Source of the DNA: Novosphingobium sp.
Lineage (GTDB): Bacteria > Pseudomonadota > Alphaproteobacteria > Sphingomonadales > Sphingomonadaceae
Direction of reading: 5' to 3'
Assembly (NCBI RefSeq): GCF_030696665.1
Contig: NZ_JAUYRV010000028.1
Location: forward strand, 1-64,000
Length of the DNA stretch: 64,000 nt
The translations under genes and the position numbers were made by a program. Each line of letters opens with the position of its first letter. Position 1 is the first letter of the stretch. Under the pieces are notes generated by a model, which searched no databases, was not told the origin of the DNA, and saw nothing but the letters and a program-made list of their open reading frames with translations. Shown here one piece after another: positions 1-9,900 of the stretch.

Positions 1-41
1 AATGTCAAAGAACCACCAAATCCAACCCAAACCCTAAGGCC

Positions 42-205
42 AGAGACAGACATTGGCGGACAACCAATGCTCCCCGTTTCTATCCGGGGGACTGAGTGTC
101 CGTCTATGTTGGCGACCGCTGCCAGGCTGCAGAGCAACTCCGCTGCGGTGAGAGGCCCTCTAAACACCACTCCGATTCGCGTCAACACCATCTTGTCTCT
201 TTTTT
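42..205 (+). ncRNA. Candidate structured RNA with 3' U-tract, family unknown
   Basis: No protein gene lies here, but the bases fold convincingly on the plus strand. Bases 42-48 pair with 194-200 and the second arm runs straight into a U-tract (200-205). Inside, 56-62 pair with 97-103 around a GC-rich hairpin, 108-114 pair with 180-186, and 147-154 fold with 158-168. It is convergent with trmL and no plus-strand gene follows, so a free small RNA is likelier than a riboswitch. I cannot assign it to 6S, SRP or another family. Bases 53-58 repeat the UUGGCG of 109-114, so an alternative rod-like fold is possible. Confidence 0.4.
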
Positions 206-231
206 GAAATTTGTTGGTTTTGCCCCGGAAA

Positions 232-690
232 TCAGTGGCCTTCCGTGGGTGTACCAGTCTGCCGCAGGGCCTCTCCCAGTGCCAGCGCACTGGCGATTGC
301 GAGGTTGAGCGAGCGTACTTGCGGGCGGATGGGGATACGTACCAAGGCATCGCAGGCCTGCGCCACCGCTTCCGGGACGCCTGCGCTTTCCTTGCCGAAC
401 AGCAGCACGTCATCGGGCGCGAACCGGAAATCGTGGAGCGATTGGCGGCCCTTGGTGGTGAAGAGAATCAGGCGGCTTGGCGTGACGGCCTGATGGAAGG
501 CCTCGAAGCCAGCGTGGCGCACGACGCTTACATGATCGATGTAGTCCATTGCGGCGCGGCGCACGCGGCGATCGTCCCATGCAAAGCCCATCGGCTCTAC
601 CAGATCGACATCGACGCCAAAGCACGCGCCAAGACGCATGACGGCACCGACGTTTCCGGCGATCTCGGGTTCATAAAGGGCCAGACGCAT
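232..690 (-). CDS. trmL: tRNA (cytidine(34)-2'-O)-methyltransferase TrmL
   Basis: A 152-residue stand-alone SPOUT methyltransferase, the usual TrmL length. It is expected to 2'-O-methylate the wobble base of tRNA-Leu using S-adenosylmethionine. Visible SPOUT features are the N-terminal EPEIAGNVGAVMRLG segment (residues 7-21), LLFGKESAGVP (96-106) and the C-terminal knot IPIRPQVRSLNLAIASALAL (119-138). It is the last gene of a minus-strand run glmS, GGDEF, trmL, with 38 bp between it and the GGDEF gene. Family assignment is firm; tRNA specificity is known from the family, not shown here. Confidence 0.93.
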   Translation of the reverse strand: MRLALYEPEIAGNVGAVMRLGACFGVDVDLVEPMGFAWDDRRVRRAAMDYIDHVSVVRHAGFEAFHQAVTPSRLILFTTKGRQSLHDFRFAPDDVLLFGKESAGVPEAVAQACDALVRIPIRPQVRSLNLAIASALALGEALRQTGTPTEGH

Positions 691-728
691 CAGACTTTGC
701 CGTTCACTGCAGAAGGGATGCCCGGCGC

Positions 729-1964
729 TTACTGTCCTGCAGGCGTGGCGGCAAGGTCATCGATCCCTGCGTTGCCGTGGACGCTGACCCGGTTTCTGCC
801 CGCTTGCTTGGCCCGGTACATTGCCTCGTCTGCACGGCTGATGCAGGCGTGGAGGGCTAGACCTCTGTCCCACGAAGCTACGCCCAGCGATCCGGTTGCA
901 ATCATATCCTCGGGCCAATCAAGCCCGCGCATCGCGGCAAGTCCCCGGCGCAGATCGTGCGCGACCTGCACGGCCCGTTCCACCGGGCAATTGCCGAGCA
1001 GGACGATGAATTCCTCACCGCCCCAGCGGGCAACGGCACCATCACCGCGACCGACCAGATCATGCGGGCCGGCATGGCGCGCGATCACTTCTGCGGCCTT
1101 GACCAGCACCGCATCGCCGATCCCGTGCCCAAAGCGGTCATTGATCGCCTTGAAATGATCGAGATCGATCAGGATCAGGGTAAGCGGCGCCAACGCATCG
1201 TCATCGCGCACTTCCAGCGCCAGTTCCTCGAAGGCGCGGCGATTGTAGAGGCCGGTCAGGCTGTCGCGGCTCGCCAGATACTCCGCTGCTGCCAGAGCGT
1301 CAGACAGGCTGTTGGCGAGGTGCTGTTTTTCCAGCTGCGTGCGGACCATCAAGTGGTTCTGGTTGCGCACGGCACTGGCCAGCCCGATCAGCGCAGGGCC
1401 GAGCCCGAGCGTGGCGACCAGCGGGATCGGGCCGATTTCTGCCATGTGCAGTATTGTTTGCGGGATCAGACAGACCAGCGCGCCGAACAGGAAGTACCCA
1501 ACCAGCCGCCGCTCTGTCGCCACGACCATGCATGTCACCGCGATCGAGACAATAATCACGACGCAGACGAACATCGAGGCGATGTTGCGGCCCAGCGTGT
1601 CGATGACCGGCAGCATGCAGGCCGACCACAACACGCCCGACAGCATCGCCAGCGCCTCGTACATGCGCCACCAGCTTATGGACTGTGCGGGGTGCTTGCC
1701 GCGCCGGATCGCACGGCTCACGAGATTCATCGCCACCAGCGTTGCGGCGTTCAGTACAAGGAACAGCGTCAGCAACCTCGCGCCTGGCAGATAGGCGCCG
1801 CACAGCCCGATAAGGCCGAGCGGGACGATGTTGGTGACCTGGTAGTGCGTTATGTTTTCAAGGAAATGCAGCCGTGAAAGCCGTGCCACGTCTGCATCGG
1901 ACACGGTGGCTGGCCCAGCACCCTGCGCTGCCTTGATCGAGCGTGAAGCGGCCAACATCTCCAT
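729..1964 (-). CDS. Membrane-bound GGDEF diguanylate cyclase
   Basis: A 411-residue protein with about six hydrophobic segments between residues 45 and 200, then a C-terminal GGDEF domain. DSLTGLYNRR (234-243), FKAINDRFGH (271-280) and GGEEF (315-319) are intact, so c-di-GMP synthesis from GTP is expected. The inhibitory I-site normally reads RxxD five residues before the signature; here it is RGDG (306-309), so product inhibition may be lost. The membrane part resembles no sensor domain I can name. It lies between glmS and trmL on the same strand, 56 bp after glmS. The signal it senses is unknown. Confidence 0.9.
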   Translation of the reverse strand: MEMLAASRSIKAAQGAGPATVSDADVARLSRLHFLENITHYQVTNIVPLGLIGLCGAYLPGARLLTLFLVLNAATLVAMNLVSRAIRRGKHPAQSISWWRMYEALAMLSGVLWSACMLPVIDTLGRNIASMFVCVVIIVSIAVTCMVVATERRLVGYFLFGALVCLIPQTILHMAEIGPIPLVATLGLGPALIGLASAVRNQNHLMVRTQLEKQHLANSLSDALAAAEYLASRDSLTGLYNRRAFEELALEVRDDDALAPLTLILIDLDHFKAINDRFGHGIGDAVLVKAAEVIARHAGPHDLVGRGDGAVARWGGEEFIVLLGNCPVERAVQVAHDLRRGLAAMRGLDWPEDMIATGSLGVASWDRGLALHACISRADEAMYRAKQAGRNRVSVHGNAGIDDLAATPAGQ

Positions 1965-2020
1965 AATGGGGCAGTTTACCTGCCCATGCTGAAGAAATGC
2001 TTAGCAATAGTGCGCGTACG

Positions 2021-3844
2021 CTATTCGACCGTGACCGACTTTGCCAGATTGCGGGGCTGGTCCACATCGGTGCCCTTGGCCACGGCGACGTGGTAGGCCA
2101 GCAACTGTACCGGCACGGCATAGACCAGCGGCGCGATCAGCGGGTGGACCTTGGGCATCTCGATCGTGGCGAGGCAGCCCTCGCCCGCTTCGGCGATGCC
2201 TTCGGCGTCCGAGATCAGCACGACCTTGCCGCCGCGTGCGCGGACTTCCTGCATGTTGCTGACGGTCTTTTCGAACAGCGGGCCTGACGGCGCGAGGACG
2301 ATGACCGGAACCAGTTCGTCAATCAAAGCGATGGGACCGTGCTTCATCTCGCCGCTGGCATAGCCTTCGGCGTGAATGTAGCTGATTTCCTTGAGCTTGA
2401 GCGCGCCTTCGAGCGCCAGCGGATAGTCCGCGCCGCGCCCGAGATAGAGCACATCACGCGCAGGAGCGATCAGGTGCGCCATGCCTGCGATCTCGTCATC
2501 ATGGCTGAGTGCAGCGTTGAGTGCGGCAGGCACTTCGACCAAGTGCTCTACAATCGCAGCCTCTTCGGCGCGGTTCATACGCCCGCGCTTGACCGCAAGG
2601 TGCGCCGCGAGCGCTGCCAGCACGGCGAGTTGGCAGGTGAAAGCCTTGGTCGACGCGACGCCGATTTCCGGGCCGGCGTGAGTGGGCAGCAGCAGATCCG
2701 CCTCGCGCGCCATCGTGCTGGTCGGCACATTGACGACGACCGCGATGGTCTGGCCCGCCGCCTTGCAGTGGCGCAGCGCGGCCAAGGTGTCTGCCGTCTC
2801 GCCGCTCTGCGAGATGAACAGCGACAGGCCGCCGGGTTCCAGCACGGGGTCGCGATATCGGAATTCCGAGGCGACATCGATGTCCACCGGCAGGCGCGCG
2901 AACTGTTCGAACCAGTATTTGGCGACCATCGCGGCGTAGAAGCTGGTGCCGCATGCGACGATAGTGACGCGGTTGATGCTGGCGAGGTCAAAATCGATCT
3001 GCGGCAGTGCGACCGTCTGCTCTACCCGGCGAAGGTAGCTGCGCAGCGTTTGCGCTACGACCACAGGCTGTTCGAAGATTTCCTTCTGCATGAAGTGGCG
3101 GTAATTGCCCTTCTCGATCGCAGCGGCGGTTGCGCCCGATGCGACGACGGGGCGCGTCACCGCGTTGTTATCCGCATCGAAAATCTGCGCGCCGGTGCGG
3201 GTGATGACGACCCAGTCGCCCTCTTCGAGATAGGTGATGCGTTGCGTCAGCGGGGCGAGCGCAAGCGCGTCGGAACCAAGGTAGGTTTCGCCTTCGCCAT
3301 AGCCCACGACCAGTGGGGAGCCGAGGCGCGCGCCGATCAGCATGTCATCGTGCTGGCGAAAGGCGATGGCGAGCGCGAAGGCTCCGCGCAATTGTGGGAG
3401 CACGGCCTTTACCGCGTCGTGCGGTGACTGCCCTGCCTCGACCAGTTCGGACACGAGGTGCGCGACGACTTCGGTGTCGGTCTCGCTTTCAAACTTGCGG
3501 CCGCGCGCGATCAGGCCTTCGCGCAGGGGTTTGAAGTTTTCGATGATGCCGTTGTGGACCAGCGCGACTTCGCCGGTGGCGTGAGGGTGGGCGTTGCTGG
3601 TGGTCGGCGCGCCGTGGGTGGCCCAGCGCGTGTGGGCAATGCCGATCAGGCCGGAGGCGGGATTGCGTTCGAGTTCCAGCACGAGGTTGTTGAGCTTGCC
3701 CTCGGCGCGGCGGCGGATCAGTTGGCCGTTTTCAACCATGCAGACACCGGCCGAGTCATAACCGCGATACTCCATCCGGCGCAGGCCATCGACCAGCCGG
3801 TCTGCCACCTGTTCCTTGCCAACGATTCCGATGATTCCACACAT
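2021..3844 (-). CDS. glmS: Glutamine-fructose-6-phosphate aminotransferase (isomerizing)
   Basis: GlmS makes glucosamine-6-phosphate from fructose-6-phosphate and glutamine, the first step to UDP-GlcNAc for peptidoglycan and lipid A. The 607-residue length is typical. The chain begins MCGIIGIVG, so Cys2 becomes the N-terminal nucleophile of the glutaminase domain (about 1-230). Two SIS sugar-isomerase domains follow (about 290-420 and 460-590), and the end LAKSVTVE is the conserved GlmS C-terminus. glmU, a later enzyme of the same pathway, is 6.4 kb away on the same strand. No glmS ribozyme is recognisable upstream. Confidence 0.97.
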   Translation of the reverse strand: MCGIIGIVGKEQVADRLVDGLRRMEYRGYDSAGVCMVENGQLIRRRAEGKLNNLVLELERNPASGLIGIAHTRWATHGAPTTSNAHPHATGEVALVHNGIIENFKPLREGLIARGRKFESETDTEVVAHLVSELVEAGQSPHDAVKAVLPQLRGAFALAIAFRQHDDMLIGARLGSPLVVGYGEGETYLGSDALALAPLTQRITYLEEGDWVVITRTGAQIFDADNNAVTRPVVASGATAAAIEKGNYRHFMQKEIFEQPVVVAQTLRSYLRRVEQTVALPQIDFDLASINRVTIVACGTSFYAAMVAKYWFEQFARLPVDIDVASEFRYRDPVLEPGGLSLFISQSGETADTLAALRHCKAAGQTIAVVVNVPTSTMAREADLLLPTHAGPEIGVASTKAFTCQLAVLAALAAHLAVKRGRMNRAEEAAIVEHLVEVPAALNAALSHDDEIAGMAHLIAPARDVLYLGRGADYPLALEGALKLKEISYIHAEGYASGEMKHGPIALIDELVPVIVLAPSGPLFEKTVSNMQEVRARGGKVVLISDAEGIAEAGEGCLATIEMPKVHPLIAPLVYAVPVQLLAYHVAVAKGTDVDQPRNLAKSVTVE

Positions 3845-4211
3845 GGTTCTGGCTTGATCCTGAAATGTCTATTCGCACGCTGTCGCACGAAAACCTTGGG
3901 ATTGTCTTTCCAATCGCGAGCAAGCGGCGGTTTGTCCAGCGAGGAATGAACCGGGGTTGAAGGAGCCGTTCCGTTCAGGTTGGCAGGGGTTTTCCTGAAG
4001 GGGTTTACACAGTTTACACAGTCCAGAGAAAGACACTCATGGGCCGGTTTGCGTTGGAGAAATCGCTTTGAGAAGGGCGCTACGGCAGGCACGGCGCAGC
4101 CCTCGGAGCGGGATTGGCAAGGGCATTGAAGGGGGTGGCAGGTCACACCAGAACCCTGCCACCTTTGCAGGGCTGTAGGAAAATGGTTTGTCGGGCAGCC
4201 GCTCGCCCCGT
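3845..4211. other. Gene-free stretch upstream of glmS
   Basis: These 367 bases have no credible gene. They contain the glmS promoter region and a tandem 9-mer GTTTACACA at 4003-4020. A GC-rich hairpin sits near 4136-4175 (GGTGGCAGG pairing imperfectly with CCTGCCACC). Nothing else recognisable. Confidence 0.5.
4003..4020. repeat. Tandem direct repeat of GTTTACACA
   Basis: Two perfect, adjacent copies of GTTTACACA lie about 160 bp before the glmS start codon. This could be a protein-binding site or chance; no other copy was seen in the window. Confidence 0.4.
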
Positions 4212-5336
4212 TCAATCGCCTGAAAGCCAGCCGCCAAGCGCGCCCAGAATGCCACCATCGGATTCAAGCCCGCCTGCGGCTGAATGAATGGTCTCGCCAA
4301 AGCCCTCTGCCGAATGCCCGCCCAGGCCCGCACCGGCGGCCCCGGCCGCAACCCCTGCCAGTCCGACAGCGCCCACGACACCGGCTGCGCCCATCGCCGC
4401 CAACCCGCCAAGACTGGTTTCGCCGCCATAGCCGACGCCCTGTGCCACGCCCATTATGTTCAGTGCCAGCCGCGCAAAGGGCACGGACTGAATCCACACC
4501 GTGCCAGGCCCGGTCAGCGCCGCATAGAACATGCCCTCGCCGCCCAGTAGACGGTTGCGGATGCCGCCACCGGCCATGACCACGCGGAAGTCCACGCCTT
4601 CGGTATAAGCGGCAACGCAACCAGTATCGATATGGATGCGCTCTCCGGCCGCAAGCTGGCGTTCAATCACTGCGCCGCCCATGTGGACGAAAGCCCAGCC
4701 ATCGCCTTCGAGCTTCTGCATCATGAAGCCTTCACCGCCGAACATGCCGGTGATACCACCCCGGATCATGCCCGATAGCCCCCCACCGCGCATGCCTGGA
4801 ATAAGCGTGACGCCGACAGACACGCCGCGCGCCGCCGCTAGAAAGCTCTCTCGCTGACAAATAACCTTGCCGCCATAGTCCGACAGGCGCAGCGGCAGGA
4901 TATTGCCCGGCATCGGTGAGGAAAAGGCGATTTTCGCGCGTTTGGAAATCCCCACGCCATCGTTGGTGAACATTGCCAGAAACAGGTTTTCGCCCGAAAG
5001 CATGCGTTTGCCGGCATTGAGCAGCTTGCTGCCCAGCCCCTGCCCCGGCCGGTTATCGGCATCGAGCACGGTGGACGGTTCGATATCGAAGTCCTTCCAG
5101 ACCATCGCACCCGGCTCTGCAATAACGCTTTCGCCCGGATCGAGTTCGATCTCGACGAACTGGAGATCGTTGCCGAGAATCTGGAAATCGATGTCATCGG
5201 CAACACCAGCCGCGCGCTCGTGCCCATAGCGCGGCTGCGCCATGCCAAAGCCGCCGGCAGAGGGCATGGCGGCAGCTGTTGGCTGGCCGGGAACCGGCGC
5301 AGTGCGCCTGCCGAATCCTCCCGGTCGTTCATTCAT
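4212..5336 (-). CDS. AIM24 / TIGR00266 family protein
   Basis: A 374-residue protein whose central part (about 45-275) matches the AIM24/TIGR00266 beta-rich family: FVEIELDPGESVIAEPGAMVW at about 60-80, then MIRGGITGMFGGEGFMMQKL and AFVHMGGAVIE. The function of bacterial members is unknown. The first 45 residues are low-complexity, and residues 275-374 are very rich in Gly and Ala, including a possible hydrophobic segment (AAMGAAGVVGAVGLAGVAAG). A ribosome site (AGGGAT) precedes the ATG. It is monocistronic and divergent from the DUF3597 gene. Confidence 0.85.
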   Translation of the reverse strand: MNERPGGFGRRTAPVPGQPTAAAMPSAGGFGMAQPRYGHERAAGVADDIDFQILGNDLQFVEIELDPGESVIAEPGAMVWKDFDIEPSTVLDADNRPGQGLGSKLLNAGKRMLSGENLFLAMFTNDGVGISKRAKIAFSSPMPGNILPLRLSDYGGKVICQRESFLAAARGVSVGVTLIPGMRGGGLSGMIRGGITGMFGGEGFMMQKLEGDGWAFVHMGGAVIERQLAAGERIHIDTGCVAAYTEGVDFRVVMAGGGIRNRLLGGEGMFYAALTGPGTVWIQSVPFARLALNIMGVAQGVGYGGETSLGGLAAMGAAGVVGAVGLAGVAAGAAGAGLGGHSAEGFGETIHSAAGGLESDGGILGALGGWLSGD

Positions 5337-5523
5337 CGTGCAAATCCCTGCTTCCTGCCAACGCCTAGGGCTACATTGTGGCAGCGACGCCTTTCAAAAA
5401 GATTGATCGCGAAAAGCAACGAACAGTCTGCTTCCGCAACAACTGGCCGGCCGCCGTCACAAATGCGGAACACAATGGAGCCACTGCCCGTTGCCACTGG
5501 TGACCCATGCGCAGGAGCAACAG

Positions 5524-5949
5524 ATGAGCATTTTCAGCAAGATTATGGACGCCATTTCGTGGAAGGGCACGCGCCCGACACAGACCGGCCAGACACCCAA
5601 GCCTGCTCCCGCACCGGCCCCTGCACCGACCGCACCGAGCACCCCGCCGGTCCAACATGCGCCCGCGCCCGCTGCAGCGCCAGCCGCACCTGCAGCCCCA
5701 GTTGATGTAGAAGCCAACCTCACGGAAATGGCGCAAGGCAAGTCGCTCAACTGGCGCACCTCGATCGTCGATCTGATGAAGCTGCTCGACATCGATTCCA
5801 GCCTCGCCAACCGCAAGGAACTGGCGCAGGAACTGGGCTATACCGGCGTGCTCGATGGTTCGGCGGAGATGAACATTTGGCTGCACAAGGCCACCATGCG
5901 CAAGCTGGCCGAGAATGGCGGGAAGGTTCCGGCTGATTTGATGGATTGA
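5524..5949 (+). CDS. DUF3597 domain protein
   Basis: A 141-residue protein starting MSIFSKIMDAI, chosen because AGGAG lies seven bases before this ATG; an upstream ATG at 5491 has no such site. Residues 20-65 are an Ala/Pro linker (PAPAPAPAPTAPSTPP), followed by the DUF3597 domain (about 66-141: LNWRTSIVDLMKLLDIDSS). Members are small soluble proteins of unknown function with a LysM-like or PRC-like context in some bacteria. No neighbour suggests a role. Confidence 0.85.
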   Translation: MSIFSKIMDAISWKGTRPTQTGQTPKPAPAPAPAPTAPSTPPVQHAPAPAAAPAAPAAPVDVEANLTEMAQGKSLNWRTSIVDLMKLLDIDSSLANRKELAQELGYTGVLDGSAEMNIWLHKATMRKLAENGGKVPADLMD

Positions 5950-6137
5950 CGAGTGATGGTGGGGTGGCGTGATCGCTGCCCCGCAACTCCGACAAGACGC
6001 AGGTTGGGCACTCCCGGACGACCTGAAACCGCAAGGCAAGCCGTACTGCCTCAGATTTTGGGAGGCATGCGTGATCTCCGACTTGCGCATGTGTCAAAGT
6101 CTCTGCACGTTTGCCCGGTGTCAGGGCGGAGATGTTG

Positions 6138-6854
6138 ATGCGTTTGTTGGCTGTGGTTCTGGGTGTGTTGGCGTCGTCGGGAACGGTTGACTTTGCGCAG
6201 GCGGAAACCATGCCTGTGGAGACAGCGCGCAGTGCCATCGACCAAGCGGGGACGGCCATCAGAGGTGGGAAACCAACGGACGCGATTGTTGCAGTGGAGC
6301 CGGTGATTGCCGCGTTAGAGGAGCAGCAGAAGGCGCAGACCGTCCAGTGCGCTGACGGCGGTTCCCAAACGATCATGCTTCTGCTGATGCAGGCGGCGGC
6401 TTCGGAAAAGCTGCCCAAGGCGGAGCAGCGAAATGCGGTCGTGATCGACAGCGCCTTTTGCACCGCACTGTTCTTGAAAGGCTTTGCGCTGATCGACCTT
6501 CAGCGCTGGGATGATGCCGAGCCATTCCTGCGCCGCGCGCACGACGCAGCACCGCTGAACGCACAGTACCTCAACGAATATGCCGAATGGCACAATTCGA
6601 TGAAGCAGCGCCAAAAGTCGCATGACCTGTTCGAGCAGGCGTTTGACCTTGGCGAATTTGACACGAACAAGGAAACCAAGACGTTCAATCAGGCCCGCTC
6701 GTTGCGTGGCATGGCTTATACCGAGATCGAGATGGGACAGCTAGACAAGGCCGAAAAGAACCTGCGCAAATCGCTGAAGCTCATCCCGAACCATCCGGGG
6801 GCCAAGTCCGAGCTGGAATATATTGCCGAGTTGCGCAAGAAGGCGAAGGAATGA
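6138..6854 (+). CDS. Secreted or periplasmic TPR-repeat protein
   Basis: A 238-residue protein with a signal peptide (MRLLAVVLGVLASSGTVDFA, cleavage after AQA). The start at 6138 is preferred over 6132 or a TTG at 6111 because GGGCGGAG then sits at normal spacing. The mature part carries tetratricopeptide-like helices, clearest in ALIDLQRWDDAEPFLRRAHD and GQLDKAEKNLRKSLKLIPNH. TPR domains bind protein partners. It stands alone between the DUF3597 gene and the convergent RTX gene, so no partner can be named. Confidence 0.8.
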   Translation: MRLLAVVLGVLASSGTVDFAQAETMPVETARSAIDQAGTAIRGGKPTDAIVAVEPVIAALEEQQKAQTVQCADGGSQTIMLLLMQAAASEKLPKAEQRNAVVIDSAFCTALFLKGFALIDLQRWDDAEPFLRRAHDAAPLNAQYLNEYAEWHNSMKQRQKSHDLFEQAFDLGEFDTNKETKTFNQARSLRGMAYTEIEMGQLDKAEKNLRKSLKLIPNHPGAKSELEYIAELRKKAKE

Positions 6855-6989
6855 TGGGGTCGCAAACCCAAGGAAGCGGTTGAGAGCCTCGACTGCCTGT
6901 GATCGCATGCCTGTGATCGAAGTGGGTCTCGTGTCCCAGCCTCTCCGACAGAAGCAGGGACACTGAACCTAGAGCAGCAGCTACTAACC

Positions 6990-9900
6990 TCAGATCAGAA
7001 CGATATCGTCTGCCTGAAGCGCCGGAAGCCCCGTCAGCACGGCGATACGCACTTGTGCGCCGCTTCCGCTACCGTCAGCATCATAGAACAACGCGCCGGT
7101 TGCCTGATTGTAGATCAGGTGCTGGGCAGCCGTGGTTGCTCTGGTCCCGAAGGCGAGTTCGCTGGTGTCGAGTGCGCCAAGGCCGAAATCGGCAAGCGCG
7201 GTGAATGCCGAGATCGACAGTTCGATACGGTCCTCGCCCGCTGTGAAATCCTGCACGGTGTCAGAATTTGCCGTCAGTTCCAGCGCAGTAAACTGGAAGG
7301 CGTCAGCACCCAAGCCACCGCGCAGTGTGTCCTTGCCGCCGCCGCCATTCAGCACGTTGTCCCCCTCGTTGCCGAGCAGCGTGTTGGCCAACGTGTTGCC
7401 AGTACCATTGATATTGCCTGCACCGCTTTCCAGCGTCAGCTTTTCGACATTGGCGGTTAGTGCGTAGCTGACCGTGGCGGTGACGAGATCGATGCCGCCG
7501 ACTTCCTTGCCGGTGCCCGCATCGATGACCCGCGCCTCGATGACGACATCGCCCGCATTGTCGACCCAGTAGCTGTCTGCGCCGAGGCCACCGATCATGG
7601 TATCGGCACCCTCGCCGCCCCTCAACTGGTCGATGGCGTCGCCGCCAAGCAGCGTGTCATCGCCAAGGCCGCCGAACAGCTTGTCAGCGCCAGCGCCACC
7701 TTCGATACGGTCATCGCCTTCGCCGCCATCGAGCGTATCGGCGCCGCCGTTGCCGATCAGCACATCGCCCGATGCGGTCGATCTTTCGAGGCCGTTCAAC
7801 GACGTGGTTGGCGTGATGGTGTCATTGCGGTCGGTGCCGGTAATGATGAGGCCGTCGGTCAGATCAAGCACGGTGACGGCGATTTCCTGTTCGCCGAACA
7901 GACCGCCAGCGTCGCTGGCGCGCACGACGACATCATAGACGTTGTCGCCATCCTGATCGGTGGGTACCTCGAAATTCGGCGCGGACAGGAAGGTCAGCAC
8001 GCCGGTCGTCTCGTCGATGGCGAAGAGCGCGGCGTCGGTACCGCCTGCGATGGCGAAGGTGGGCGTGTCACCGTCGTCGTCGGTGGCGGTGACCGTGGTC
8101 ACGTCGGTGATGTTTTCCGCGATGCTGATGGCGACGACCTCGCTCCCGCCATTGGAGGTGATGACTGGTGCGTCGGCGACCGGATCGATTACGATCTGTC
8201 GGGATGTCTGCGCGATCAAACCGCGCCCGTCGGTCACACCGTAATTTAATGTCACCGTTCCGCTGAAGTTTTCGCCCGGATTAATTGTGTAAATTCCGTT
8301 ATTTAATGAAACGGAGCCAAGTCCGGGAGTGAGGCTGATGAACACTGAAAGCGGATCGCCATCGACCTCGTAAAAGCCAGCCAGCAAGTCTGCCATGCTG
8401 ACGCTGTAGGGGGTTCCTTCTGAGCCGTGCGGCAGGACCAGAACCCCGTCGTCCGGGTTGAACCGTGGAAAGTCGTTGACGGGACTGAAATGGATCGTGG
8501 CCGATTCCGTGGCGCTGTTCCCCTGGCCGTCAACAACAGTGTATTCGAAAGTCACAGGTCCGTTGAAATCATCGCTGGGGGTGAGGTACAGTCGTCCGTC
8601 CGCTGACGCACCAACGTTACCCCCTGCCAGCTCGACTTCCGCACTGCCCGGAAAGATTTCGATGCCGTTGATATGGGTTACCTGCAGGGTGTCGATGGTG
8701 ACATCGTTGGCGCGAACATCGAAGAAGAAGCGCTGGTCCTCTGTGCCAAAGAAAAGGTCTTCACTGGTGCGCGGGCGTGTGTAGACCGAAAGGATCTGCG
8801 CCTTGATGTCCGGTTGGGCGAAGTTGTCGGTCTGCGGTCCGAAATCGGACCAGCTTATCACGATGTCACCATTGGTCAGCGTGTCGATCGAGGGCGTGAC
8901 CTGCTTGTTCAACGTCTGCGTATTGACCCGGACTTCCGTGCCGATCCTGACGCCCGTGGCGCTGAATGCTTGCACTCTGATGCCGGCGCTGCTGGTATCG
9001 CCAAGGGTGTTGCTTTCATCTTCCCAGCTGACCGCGAACCCGCCGTTCTGCAGCGCGGTGACGGCTGGAAATTGCTGATTCCTGATGGTGTCGGTGTTGA
9101 TGAGGAAATCGCCGCCTCGCCGATTGCCATTGGCGTTATAGATTTGCGCTCTGATGCTGAAGCCGTCTGCGTCTTCAGTCGGGGTGCGCAGATTGCCGCC
9201 ACGGTCCTGCCAGGTGATGACGAAACCGCCATCAGCCAGACCGGTGACAGAGGACTGATCCTGCGGGAAATCAACATTCGAGTTTACCGAATTCATGAAG
9301 AGTTCAAGGCTGGCCCGGCTGCCATCGGCGTTGAGGATGATCGCCCTGATATCCTTGTCGCTGCCACTGCCGACGCCTTGGGTCCAGCTGATGACAAAAC
9401 GGCCATCGGCAAGTGATGCGACAGCAGGAAACGTAAGATCGTAACCCGAAGCGACATTGGCCACGAATTCGTTACCAACCTTGACACCGCTTTCGGTGTA
9501 GATCTGCGCTCTGATCGTACTGTTGATTGTGCCGAAAAAGTCGGTGCGATCGGCCCAGGTGACCACGAAATTGCCATTGTTCAACGCCGTCACGGCGGAG
9601 AACTGCTGATCACCTTGCACATTGGTGTTTACGCGGAATTCGGCACCGACCCTGCTTCCGGTAGCGTCAAAGACTTGCGCCTTGATTCCGTAGGCAACCT
9701 CACCCAGCAAACCGCTGTTGTCCGACCAGGTCACGACAAACTTCCCATCGGAAAGTGCCGTGATCGCTGGATTGACTTGCGTGCCAAGCGCAGCGGTATT
9801 TACCTGAAACTCGCCACCGACCGGGGTTCCCGAGGCATCGTAAATCTGTGCGCTGATGTTCTGGTCGATAGTTGCGCCGACCTGCCGGCCCTGATCATGC

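Noticed and set aside
108..190. A tRNA-like reading: 7-bp acceptor-like stem (108-114 with 180-186) followed by ACACCA
   Set aside because: The T-arm and anticodon arm do not fit tRNA geometry; the inner bases form another hairpin (147-168), and a larger closing stem lies outside.
3845..4211. Possible glmS ribozyme or small-RNA target upstream of glmS
   Set aside because: No ribozyme core is recognisable, and this ribozyme is a feature of Firmicutes, not of alphaproteobacteria.
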